Source: an uncultured Flavobacteriaceae bacterium (GTDB lineage: Bacteria > Bacteroidota > Bacteroidia > Flavobacteriales > Flavobacteriaceae). From it: a stretch of 64,000 bases of DNA. Each line of letters starts with the position of its first letter. Positions within the stretch are counted from its first letter, which is position 1. The position numbers were made by a program, and so were the translations under genes. The notes beneath the pieces were generated by a model, which saw only the letters and a list, made by a program, of their open reading frames with translations, did not search any database and was not told where the DNA came from. Where the stretch lies: the NCBI GenBank assembly GCA_947494825.1, contig CANLWN010000002.1:434001-498000 (forward strand). The letters are read 5' to 3'. Below, piece after piece: positions 56,781 through 64,000 of this stretch.

Positions 56781-57596
56781 GTGATTCTAAGAAAACAGTC
56801 CCACCAAACCGATAAAAAAGTACATCCGTTTGTGGGTATCCTGCTTTTTTTGATTTCGATCGTGCTGCTGGTACTCACCGTTCCCCTAGGCTTTCTCTAC
56901 GGGATATTTTACGCCCTTTTTACCAAAGGGTTAAAAGGTCTCGGGGAATATACCCTCAAAATTGCGGTGTCCATAGACCAATTAGGGAATGTGGTGATGC
57001 AACACCTCCTAAACCTACTTTGGATCCGCAAAAAAGGCTATAAATTTGGTAACCGGGACGAGACCATCTCCAGTGCCTTGGGCAGGAACAAAAAGCGGGG
57101 CACCTTAAACGGTTTCGGAAAGGCAATAGATTGGATCTTGGATGGTATTGACCCCGATCACAGCCTTAATTCCATCGACTACTATATAGAACCCTCGGAC
57201 GAAATCATAGATAAGTTGGCCTGGATACATATCGTGGACAAAAAAATTCTCAGTACCCGAAGCAAGGGAAAGGAGAAGTATTATATTCCGGGAGGCAAAA
57301 GGGAAGTGGGCGAATCCGATACGGATGCACTTGTCCGTGAGATCAGGGAGGAATTGAGTGTAGATCTGGACATATCCACTCTCGAATATATCAGGATTTT
57401 TGAAGCGCCGGCCGATGGCAAAGCGGACGGCATCACCGTAAGAATGACCTGCTACTCTGGCGATTATTCCGGTGTTTTGAAACCCGATTCCGAAATTGCG
57501 GAAATGGTCTGGCTCAATTATCGGGATAGGGACAAAATCGCGGCAGTGGATAAATTGATCTTCGACTACTTAAAAGAAAGAGAAGAACTTGACTAA
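56781..57596 (+). CDS. Membrane protein fused to a Nudix hydrolase
   Basis: 271 residues, GTG start. Residues 15-131 form a membrane-associated domain with a long hydrophobic hairpin (about 16-46), then AVSIDQLGNVVMQHLLN and KFGNRDETISSALGRNKKRG, a pattern I recognise from a stand-alone flavobacterial protein that ends near HSLNSI. Residues 143-271 are a Nudix domain: the Nudix box (172-194) reads G-x5-E-x7-REIREELSV, so the metal-binding REIREE is intact and the usual EExG glycine is Ser. YYIPGGKRE is the family start. The two parts are normally separate; here one frame covers both. Confidence 0.8.
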   Translation: MILRKQSHQTDKKVHPFVGILLFLISIVLLVLTVPLGFLYGIFYALFTKGLKGLGEYTLKIAVSIDQLGNVVMQHLLNLLWIRKKGYKFGNRDETISSALGRNKKRGTLNGFGKAIDWILDGIDPDHSLNSIDYYIEPSDEIIDKLAWIHIVDKKILSTRSKGKEKYYIPGGKREVGESDTDALVREIREELSVDLDISTLEYIRIFEAPADGKADGITVRMTCYSGDYSGVLKPDSEIAEMVWLNYRDRDKIAAVDKLIFDYLKEREELD

Positions 57597-57658
57597 TTTC
57601 GCTTACAAAACTCCCGAAAGTTTTTGTTACTTTGCCCAGCTAATCATAAATTCTCTTC

Positions 57659-58408
57659 ATGGAAGTTCTTGGAATTGATATCGGAGGTTCCGGTATCAAA
57701 GGTGCCTTAGTAGATGTGGAAACCGGGGAAATGTTGACCAAACGTTTCCGGATACCTACTCCGGAATCGAGAAGGCCCGACGCCATGGCCGAAGTAGTGG
57801 CTCAAATCGTAAAACACTTTAATTATAGTGGGCCCGTAGGATGTGGGTTCCCAACGGTCATAAAGAACGGAATCTGTGTGTCATCGGGCAATCTCCATAA
57901 AACGTGGAAGGGAGTCAATGCCGATCAACTTTTCGAAAAAGCGACCGGCTTGCCTTTTATCGTTATCAACGATGCAGATGCCGCAGGATATGCTGCTATG
58001 AATTACGGCGTGGGCAAGGGCAAAGATGGTTTTGTGGTCATGGTGACCATAGGAACCGGCCTGGGCAGCGGTGCTTTCCTGGATGGCCGCCTAATTCCAA
58101 ATTTTGAACTAGGACAGATTCCTTACAAAAAATACAGCAAGATAGAACTCTGGGCCGCTGGTTCTGCCAAGGACAGGGAAGGGCTTAGTTTTGAAAAATG
58201 GGGAAAACGTTTTAGCAAGTTCCTAAAATATGTGGAACTCGTCATAGCGCCAGACCTTATTATTGTAGGCGGTGGCCTATCCAAGGAATGGGACAGTTTT
58301 AAGGACTATATAAAATTGGATACCCAAGTCATACCTGCCGGCTTACAGAACCACGCGGGGATTATCGGTGCCGCGGCCGCATGCCTAAAAGAAAAGCATT
58401 ACGTCTAA
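57659..58408 (+). CDS. ROK-family kinase, polyphosphate-glucokinase-like
   Basis: 249 residues. The phosphate-binding DIGGSGIKG (7-15), VGCGFPTVIKNGI, VINDADAAGYAAMNYG with the catalytic Asp, and MVTIGTGLGSG are ROK motifs; GNLHKTWKGV and the short C-terminus IVGGGLSKEWDSFKDYIKLD resemble the polyphosphate glucokinase branch. It probably phosphorylates glucose using polyphosphate or ATP, which would suit glucose released by the beta-glucan locus at the left end of the window, but nothing in the sequence links the two. Confidence 0.85.
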   Translation: MEVLGIDIGGSGIKGALVDVETGEMLTKRFRIPTPESRRPDAMAEVVAQIVKHFNYSGPVGCGFPTVIKNGICVSSGNLHKTWKGVNADQLFEKATGLPFIVINDADAAGYAAMNYGVGKGKDGFVVMVTIGTGLGSGAFLDGRLIPNFELGQIPYKKYSKIELWAAGSAKDREGLSFEKWGKRFSKFLKYVELVIAPDLIIVGGGLSKEWDSFKDYIKLDTQVIPAGLQNHAGIIGAAAACLKEKHYV

Positions 58409-58426
58409 GAGCTAAACCGTACCAGC

Positions 58427-58539
58427 TTGTGATTCCTCGTACCTCGGAATCACCAATACCGTTCTAAGTGTGGATTCTTCGCTCGCTGCCCGCCTGCCGG
58501 CAGGCAGGCCTGCCTAGGGCACGGCGCTCTGAATGACAA
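58427..58539. repeat. Family-2 repeat, rearranged, with a GC-rich palindromic insert
   Basis: The left arm is inverted relative to the clean copies (GATTCCTCGTACCTCGGAAT, preceded by TTGT). The right arm is split before CGCTCTGAATGACAA by about 41 bp (58484-58524) holding GCCTGCCGGCAGGC and AGGCAGGCCTGCCT palindromes. Confidence 0.7.
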
Positions 58540-58596
58540 AAAATGGGGTTTGGAACAACAGAACCGAGAAGCTATGAGCCGCAAAAAGTCCAAAGA

Positions 58597-58669
58597 TTGT
58601 CATTCCGAGGCACGAGGAATCTCTGGTATCGTCCATAGTTTGGATTCTTCGCTTCGCTCTGAATGACAA
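58597..58669. repeat. Family-2 repeat, clean copy A (73 bp)
   Basis: It begins TTGTCATTC and ends GAATGACAA, a perfect 9-bp terminal inverted repeat. Inner blocks are CGAGG.ACGAGGAATCTC and GATTCTTCGCTTCGCTCT. It lies 36 bp upstream of the 3' end of the GIY-YIG gene. Confidence 0.85.
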
Positions 58670-58705
58670 GGTTACAGTTGTTAACCATGCCACCAACAAT
58701 TCATC

Positions 58706-59032
58706 TTAAGAGTCCATTTGAAATGGAAACAGATATTCCAAAAAATTTAGCTCAGGGTTTATGGATTTAATCAGTTCCAACTTCTTTTCCCTACTCCATC
58801 CTTTTATCTCCTTTTCTCTGGCTAAGGCCTCGTGAACCCAGGTAAATTTTTCGTAATAAAGTAAATGCCCACATCTATATCTTGAGCTAAAGCCTTTCGT
58901 TTGCTTTTTTACACTTATATCATGTTCAGACAGTCTTCTTGCCAAATAATTGGTCATGCCTGTGTATAAAACCGTCCTATTTTTATTGGTAATGATATAG
59001 ACATGATAGGTATGGAACCCCTCCTGATACAT
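58706..59032 (-). CDS. GIY-YIG nuclease domain protein
   Basis: 108 residues, essentially a single URI-type GIY-YIG domain: YHVYIITN and VLYTGMT carry the two tyrosine motifs, RRLSEHDI the arginine and histidine, and WVHEALAREKEIKGWSREKK the Glu metal-ligand helix. It resembles the small YhbQ-like nucleases, whose biological role is largely unknown. It is bracketed by two 73-bp repeats in direct orientation, 36 bp from its stop and 79 bp from its start, so the whole may be a mobile cassette. Confidence 0.88.
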   Translation of the reverse strand: MYQEGFHTYHVYIITNKNRTVLYTGMTNYLARRLSEHDISVKKQTKGFSSRYRCGHLLYYEKFTWVHEALAREKEIKGWSREKKLELIKSINPELNFLEYLFPFQMDS

Positions 59033-59278
59033 AGGACTAAAGTACGGAAAGATTCTTTGTTGTGTTCGAACTACAAGGCTCAGACTCTTTGAAGAATAAA
59101 AAGCCCCAGGGTTGTCATTCCGAGGTACGAGGAATCTCCGGTATCATTCATAGTGTAGATTCTTCGCTTCGCTCTGAATGACAAAAATAGAACGTATCGA
59201 ACCCTTCATAGATGTCCGACTACTGCTCTGAATGGCAAAAATGGGGTATCAGCAGCTATTCTTTGAACAAGAAACGTA
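59033..59278. other. Repeat-containing gap between the GIY-YIG gene and typA
   Basis: 246 bp without a gene. It holds family-2 copy B and a decayed right end (GCTCTGAATGGCAAAAA) at about 59226. Confidence 0.7.
59112..59184. repeat. Family-2 repeat, clean copy B (73 bp)
   Basis: Same length, orientation and 9-bp terminal inverted repeat as copy A, differing at about seven positions, all in the middle third. It lies 79 bp upstream of the GIY-YIG start. Confidence 0.85.
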
Positions 59279-61078
59279 TTAATCTATCTTGTTCCTTTTG
59301 CGATCTACTTCTTTCAAGAATATTTTCCGCAAGCGCAAGTGGTTGGGACTTACCTCTACATACTCATCTTTCTGGATATATTCCAGCGCTTCCTCCAAGG
59401 AAAACTTGATGGCAGGAACAATTTTTGCCTTCTCGTCCGCTCCCGCAGAACGTACGTTGGATAGTTTTTTGGTCTTGGTAACGTTCACGGTCATATCATC
59501 ACCACGAGAGTTTTCGCCTATGACCTGGCCTTCGTAAATGTCCTCGCCCGGATCGATAAAAAACTTGCCCCGATCCTGCAATTTATCAATGGAATAAGGA
59601 ATGGCCTTTCCGTTCTCCATAGAGACCAGAGATCCATTCTGTCGCTGTGGGATATCGCCCTTCATGGGCTGGTATTCAAAAAAACGGTGTGCCATGATTG
59701 CTTCTCCCGCCGTTGCCGTCAATAGTTGGTTCCGAAGTCCGATGATGCCCCTGGAGGGAATGATAAACTCGCATACCATGCGATTTCCCTTGGCTTCCAT
59801 GCGGGTCATCTCCCCTTTTCGTATGGATACCATTTCCACGGCCTTGCCGGAAACCTCCTCTGGCAAATCTATGGTAAGCTGTTCCACGGGCTCACATTTG
59901 ACGCCATCAATCGTTTTGATGATTACCTGTGGTTGCCCGATCTGCAGTTCATAGCCTTCACGGCGCATGGTCTCGATCAATACCGAAAGGTGCAGTACCC
60001 CACGGCCAAAGACCATAAACTTGTCTGCACTATCGGTTTCCTCCACCCTAAGGGCCAAGTTCTTTTCCAATTCTTTCTCCAAGCGTTCCTTGATATGCCT
60101 AGAGGTCACAAACTTTCCGTCCTGTCCAAAGAAAGGGCTGTCGTTAATCGTGAACAACATGCTCATGGTAGGCTCATCTATGGCGATGGTCTGTAGCCCT
60201 TCCGGGTTTTCAAGATCGGCAATGGTATCCCCGATCTCAAATCCTTCCAAACCCACAATGGCACAGATATCACCGGTAGCTACTTCTGCTACTTTTTTAC
60301 GTCCCAGTCCTTCAAAGGTAAAGAGTTCCTTTATCTTGGATTTCACGAGGCTTCCGTCTCGCTTCACCAAGGAAATCTGTTGTCCCTCGCCCAACCGACC
60401 CCGTTGCAACCTTCCAATGGCAATTCGGCCCGTGAAGGAAGAGTAATCCAGGGAGGTAATCAGCATTTGGGTAGTGCCTTGTTCGGGTCTAAACTCCGGA
60501 ATATGCTCCACTACCATGTCCAACAAGGGTGCTATGGAATCCGTTTCCTGCTTCCAGTCCTCGCTCATCCAATTGTTTTTGGCCGATCCGTACACTACCG
60601 GGAAATCCAGCTGCCATTCCTCGGCCCCCAGTTCAAACATGAGATCAAATACCTTCTCGTGCACCTCTTCGGGCGTACAGTTTTCCTTATCTACCTTATT
60701 GATGACCACACAGGGTTTCAGGCCCAGGTCAATGGCCTTTTGCAGTACAAATCGGGTCTGAGGCATTGGTCCCTCAAAGGCGTCTACCAACAACAGCACG
60801 CCATCGGCCATGTTCAGAACCCGCTCTACCTCTCCGCCAAAATCGGCGTGACCGGGGGTATCTATAATATTGATTTTGGTATCCTGATATACTACGGAAA
60901 CATTTTTGGAGACGATGGTAATGCCCCGCTCCCGTTCCAGGTCGTTATTGTCCAAAATTAGCTCGCCCGTCTTTTCGTTCTCCCGGAACAGCTCACAATG
61001 GTGCATAATCTTGTCCACCAGGGTGGTTTTTCCATGGTCTACGTGGGCAATGATGGCAATATTCTTGGTGTTGGACAT
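59279..61078 (-). CDS. typA: Translational GTPase TypA/BipA
   Basis: 599 residues. G1 HVDHGKTTLVDK, G3 DTPGHADFGGEVER and G4 NKVDKEN are intact; domains 2 and 3 follow, and the BipA-specific C-terminal part has RGIIGLRNQLLTATAGEAIM. A ribosome-binding GTPase used in ribosome assembly and stress or low-temperature growth. A TATCTTTG -7 match lies just upstream on the minus strand. Confidence 0.96.
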   Translation of the reverse strand: MSNTKNIAIIAHVDHGKTTLVDKIMHHCELFRENEKTGELILDNNDLERERGITIVSKNVSVVYQDTKINIIDTPGHADFGGEVERVLNMADGVLLLVDAFEGPMPQTRFVLQKAIDLGLKPCVVINKVDKENCTPEEVHEKVFDLMFELGAEEWQLDFPVVYGSAKNNWMSEDWKQETDSIAPLLDMVVEHIPEFRPEQGTTQMLITSLDYSSFTGRIAIGRLQRGRLGEGQQISLVKRDGSLVKSKIKELFTFEGLGRKKVAEVATGDICAIVGLEGFEIGDTIADLENPEGLQTIAIDEPTMSMLFTINDSPFFGQDGKFVTSRHIKERLEKELEKNLALRVEETDSADKFMVFGRGVLHLSVLIETMRREGYELQIGQPQVIIKTIDGVKCEPVEQLTIDLPEEVSGKAVEMVSIRKGEMTRMEAKGNRMVCEFIIPSRGIIGLRNQLLTATAGEAIMAHRFFEYQPMKGDIPQRQNGSLVSMENGKAIPYSIDKLQDRGKFFIDPGEDIYEGQVIGENSRGDDMTVNVTKTKKLSNVRSAGADEKAKIVPAIKFSLEEALEYIQKDEYVEVSPNHLRLRKIFLKEVDRKRNKID

Positions 61079-61098
61079 AACTTCTATTTTTCAGCCTG

Positions 61099-61106
61099 CA
61101 AAGATA
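61099..61106 (-). promoter_or_regulatory. Predicted -7 element of typA
   Basis: TATCTTTG on the minus strand, perfect TAnnTTTG, 21 bp upstream of the typA start; no clear -33 TTG. Confidence 0.45.
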
Positions 61107-61200
61107 CTGCTATTTTTTGCTTGTTGGCATAAACTTATGTTATTTTTATCTTATTGATTCTGAGCCACTTTGCGGTCTACCCAAAGCATATAAAAACCTT

Positions 61201-61208
61201 TATCTTTG
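61201..61208 (+). promoter_or_regulatory. Predicted -7 element of kdsA
   Basis: TATCTTTG, a perfect TAnnTTTG match, 18 bp before ATG 61227. It overlaps the in-frame TTG at 61206, which argues against that TTG being the start. Confidence 0.45.
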
Positions 61209-61226
61209 TCCGAAAGTTTTGAACCT

Positions 61227-62048
61227 ATGAAATTGGACCTTATTCCGCGAATAAAACACCCCAACAGCAATAATTTCTTTCTGCTTTCCGGCCCCTGTGC
61301 CATTGAAGGAGAAGACATGGCACTTCGGATTGCAGAGCGCATTGTATCCATTACGGATAAGCTGTCTATTCCCTATATATTCAAGGGTAGTTTTAAAAAA
61401 GCCAATCGGAGCCGGGTGGACTCCTTTACAGGCATTGGGAACGAAAAGGCCCTGAAGATCCTGAAAAAAGTATCCGATACCTTTGAGGTCCCTACAGTGA
61501 CCGATATCCATGAGGTTGCCGATGCTGAAATGGCCGCAGCCTATGTGGATGTACTCCAAATTCCTGCTTTTCTGGTACGCCAGACCGATTTGGTGATCGC
61601 CGCAGCCCGAACAGGTAAGGTAGTAAACCTAAAAAAGGGACAATTTATGAGTCCGGAGAGCATGAAACATGCCGTGAGAAAGGTAATCGACTCCGGCAAT
61701 GAGCAGGTCATGGTTACGGATCGTGGTACCATGTTCGGCTATCAGGACATGGTCGTCGACTTTAGGGGGGTGCCCACTATGAAGGCCTTTGCCCCCGTGG
61801 TATTGGATGTTACCCATTCCCTGCAACAGCCCAACCAGTCGAGCGGTGTAACCGGCGGCCGACCCGATATGATCGGGACCATTGCCCAGGCGGGCATCGC
61901 CGCAGGTGTGGACGGGATATTCATGGAAACCCATTTTGACCCCGCCAATGCCAAAAGTGACGGTGCCAATATGTTGCACCTAGACCATTTGGAAGCGCTA
62001 TTGACCCGTTTAACGGCCCTTCGCCAAACCGTGAATCAATTCCGATAA
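61227..62048 (+). CDS. kdsA: 3-deoxy-8-phosphooctulonate synthase
   Basis: 273 residues from ATG 61227, the family length. SGPCAIEGEDMALR, FKGSFKKANRS, IPAFLVRQTDL, TDRGTMFGYQDMVVDFRGVP and DVTHSLQQPN cover the phosphoenolpyruvate and arabinose-5-phosphate sites. It makes KDO-8-phosphate for the inner core of lipopolysaccharide. The DUF3857 gene follows 13 bp later on the same strand. Confidence 0.95.
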   Translation: MKLDLIPRIKHPNSNNFFLLSGPCAIEGEDMALRIAERIVSITDKLSIPYIFKGSFKKANRSRVDSFTGIGNEKALKILKKVSDTFEVPTVTDIHEVADAEMAAAYVDVLQIPAFLVRQTDLVIAAARTGKVVNLKKGQFMSPESMKHAVRKVIDSGNEQVMVTDRGTMFGYQDMVVDFRGVPTMKAFAPVVLDVTHSLQQPNQSSGVTGGRPDMIGTIAQAGIAAGVDGIFMETHFDPANAKSDGANMLHLDHLEALLTRLTALRQTVNQFR

Positions 62049-62061
62049 TTTGGCTGACTTG

Positions 62062-64000
62062 ATGAAGAAATCAACCTTTGACCCTTATATGATACATCTA
62101 AAGTTTGCGGGCCTTTGTATGGCCCTTTTCTGTTTTACCGTCCTGCATGGACAAAACAAACGGCCCTTTGGTACGCTTAGCCTGGCCGAGCAAAATTTCA
62201 CCACTTACGACAAGGATCCAAATGCCAATGCCGTAGTACTCTATGAATGGGGGGATAATTATTTTGAGATTATTGGTGGTCGAATTCGGTTGATCAAGGA
62301 ATATCATGTGAAGATTAAAATTTTAGAAGAATCGGGCTTTAAGGAGGCCGACATTTCAATCCCCTATTACCATAACGATAGCAGTTTTGAAAAGTTGGAG
62401 GACATTAGAGCAATGACCCATAACGGAAGCGTGCGGACCGGGCTACGACAGGACCAAATCTTTACCGAAGAGATTAATGAGCGCTGGACGGCCAAAAAGT
62501 TTGCCTTCCCCAATGTAAAAAAGGGCAGCGTACTGGAGTACCAGTACAAAATGATATCCCCTTTTGTTTTTAACCTTAACGGATGGACCTTCCAATCCCA
62601 TATTCCCAAGCTGTATAGCGAATTCAACGCAAAGATACCCGGCAATTATGTCTATAACCGAAGTTTGGTGGGTTCCTTGAAATTGGCGGTAAACGATGCC
62701 TCCGTAAAAAAGAATTGCCTCCATTTTGAGGGAACTACCAAGGATCCGGATTGCGAAGTGCTCAAATACGCCATGAAGGACATCCCTGCCTTTAAGGAGG
62801 AAGAGGAGTTTATGCTGGCCCCGGAAAACTACATCTCCCGACTCGATTTTGAATTGTCCGAGCTCTACCAATTAAACGGTACCGTAGACAAGTACACCAA
62901 AAGTTGGAAGGATGTGGATAAGGAATTCAAGAACGATAAGGACATAGGTCGACAAATGACCAAAAAGGGCTTTTTTGAAAAAAACGTTCCGGAAAGCCTG
63001 TTCGCAGAAGCCGATGAACTGACCCGGGCCAAAAACATCTATGCCTTCGTGCAGGATCACTTTAACTGGAACGGGAAGTATGGTATTTATCGCGATATTC
63101 GGGTAAAAAAGGCCTTTGACGAGCGAAAGGGCAATATTGGGGAAATCAACATTTCCTTGATCAATCTACTCAATGCCGGAGGCATAAAGACCAACCTGAT
63201 GCTGCTGTCCACCCGACAAAACGGACTCCCGACCAAAAGTCACCCCATCATGTCCGATTTTAATTATGTGGTGGCCCGTGTGAACATAGCGGACAAAGTG
63301 TATTATTTGGATGCTTCAGACAAGTTCAATCCTTTTGGGATGCTTCCCTTTAGGTGCCTGAACTACTACGGTAGGGTGATGGATTTTAAGAAAGATAGCT
63401 ACTGGGAGGATATTGAAGCTCCAGGGAACAATAAGCGAGTGGTCCGGGCGCAGGTGAAGTTTGACCTGGAAAACAATACCGCCAACGGAATCTTTGATGC
63501 CTCCAACCTGGGGTATAATGCCGTAGCCAAACGGCGGGCGATACGTACTACCAATAAGGAGGATTATATCAAGGCCATGGAAGAGGCGATCGGAGATGAT
63601 TTTTATATCACCGACTACACCTTTATGGGGAAAAGAAGTACGGAAACCATCGTTACGGAGCGATTTGCCTTTGAACTGGAAGATTTGGTCGATGGCAAGA
63701 CCATATACTTTGACCCTTTTTTGATCAAATATTTTGACAAAAACCCCTTTATTCTTGAAGAGCGAAACTATCCGGTAGATTTTGGTTACAAACGCAGCTA
63801 TACCTATAACGTCAATATTTTTGTGCCCGAAGGGTATAGCGTGAAACAGCTGCCCGAGAAAAAGACCTTTGCCTTGCCTGAAAGGACCGGACTGTTAAGA
63901 TTTGATTGTGCAAGTACAGGCGACAAGGTAAGCCTGTATTTTGATCTGACCTTAAACCGCACCCATTTTTCGGAAGCGCTCTATACCCTACTTAAGGAAC
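62062..64000 (+). CDS. DUF3857/transglutaminase-like secreted protein, N-terminal part
   Basis: 646 codons are visible and the frame runs past the window end. ATG 62062 or 62089 are possible starts; the second lies right before the signal peptide (FAGLCMALFCFTVLHGQ). The DUF3857 domain (about 60-240, for example IKEYHVKIKIL and VKKGSVLEYQYKM) is followed by a transglutaminase-like domain (about 310-430, for example KGNIGEINISLINLLNAGGI and VYYLDASDKFNPFG). The position of the catalytic Cys holds Gly-Glu and the His position is Asn-Tyr, so it is probably inactive, as in many members. Function unknown. Confidence 0.85.
   Translation, partial: MKKSTFDPYMIHLKFAGLCMALFCFTVLHGQNKRPFGTLSLAEQNFTTYDKDPNANAVVLYEWGDNYFEIIGGRIRLIKEYHVKIKILEESGFKEADISIPYYHNDSSFEKLEDIRAMTHNGSVRTGLRQDQIFTEEINERWTAKKFAFPNVKKGSVLEYQYKMISPFVFNLNGWTFQSHIPKLYSEFNAKIPGNYVYNRSLVGSLKLAVNDASVKKNCLHFEGTTKDPDCEVLKYAMKDIPAFKEEEEFMLAPENYISRLDFELSELYQLNGTVDKYTKSWKDVDKEFKNDKDIGRQMTKKGFFEKNVPESLFAEADELTRAKNIYAFVQDHFNWNGKYGIYRDIRVKKAFDERKGNIGEINISLINLLNAGGIKTNLMLLSTRQNGLPTKSHPIMSDFNYVVARVNIADKVYYLDASDKFNPFGMLPFRCLNYYGRVMDFKKDSYWEDIEAPGNNKRVVRAQVKFDLENNTANGIFDASNLGYNAVAKRRAIRTTNKEDYIKAMEEAIGDDFYITDYTFMGKRSTETIVTERFAFELEDLVDGKTIYFDPFLIKYFDKNPFILEERNYPVDFGYKRSYTYNVNIFVPEGYSVKQLPEKKTFALPERTGLLRFDCASTGDKVSLYFDLTLNRTHFSEALYTLLKE

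Larger units (their letters stand above)
58409..58705. other. Repeat-filled gap before the GIY-YIG gene
   Basis: 297 bp without a gene. It contains two family-2 repeats: a rearranged copy at 58427-58539 and a clean 73-bp copy at 58597-58669. Confidence 0.75.

Overview
The window is a chromosomal piece of a marine-type Bacteroidota, most likely a member of the Flavobacteriaceae. Reasons: two secreted proteins carry type IX secretion (T9SS) type B sorting domains, SecD and SecF are fused in one ORF, Rho has the long Lys/Gln-rich insertion typical of the phylum, several families are largely confined to Bacteroidota (DUF4293, DUF3667, DUF6588, DUF2911, BT_3928-like DoxX), Shine-Dalgarno sequences are absent, and candidate promoters fit the Bacteroidota TTG-N20-TAnnTTTG pattern. 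There is no rRNA, prophage, insertion sequence or CRISPR array. The coding sequence is mostly housekeeping.

Layout. Positions 1-5.9 kb are the 3' part of a beta-glucan (laminarin-type) utilisation locus: the end of a GH3 beta-glucosidase, a GH17 lipoprotein, a GH30 lipoprotein, a GPH/MFS sugar symporter and a second GH17 enzyme without a signal peptide. SusC/SusD genes, if present, lie upstream of the window. Positions 5.9-17.5 kb hold clpS, an M57-like metalloprotease, prmA, tpiA, a truncated four-helix-bundle gene, a DoxX-like membrane protein, a DUF1599 protein, folP, the c-di-AMP synthase gene cdaA, an MsbA-like ABC exporter, truA, a phosphoesterase and a lipoprotein. Positions 17.6-27 kb hold DUF4293, rho, small envelope proteins, rpsT, two identical tRNA-Glu genes, proS, a low-complexity lipoprotein and an OmpP1/FadL channel. 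Positions 27-36.5 kb hold two tandem T9SS cargo proteins, then folE, cysS, yidD, lgt, a DUF192 lipoprotein, a GNAT acetyltransferase and a ModF-like double ABC protein.

Positions 36.7-51 kb hold secDF, mdh, gyrB, asnB, a YtcJ-like amidohydrolase and an OmpA protein. Positions 51-57.6 kb hold a TonB-receptor-like barrel with a 1006-residue TPR partner, an ftsE gene and a membrane-Nudix fusion. Positions 57.6-64 kb hold a ROK/polyphosphate-glucokinase-like kinase, a GIY-YIG gene between two 73-bp repeats, typA, kdsA and the start of a DUF3857 protein.

The most unusual material is non-coding. The convergent gap at 41.4-42.1 kb contains three kinds of dispersed palindromic repeat and, next to them, a degenerate tandem array with an exact 22-bp period (nine units, 41820-42017). 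A second repeat cluster at 58.4-59.2 kb brackets the GIY-YIG nuclease gene. The same short GC-rich palindromic insert sits inside copies of two different repeat families. The notable coding oddities are a membrane-Nudix fusion, a four-helix-bundle gene with an apparent in-frame internal deletion, an RS/GFY-repeat lipoprotein and a double ABC protein whose N-terminal half lacks a Walker A.
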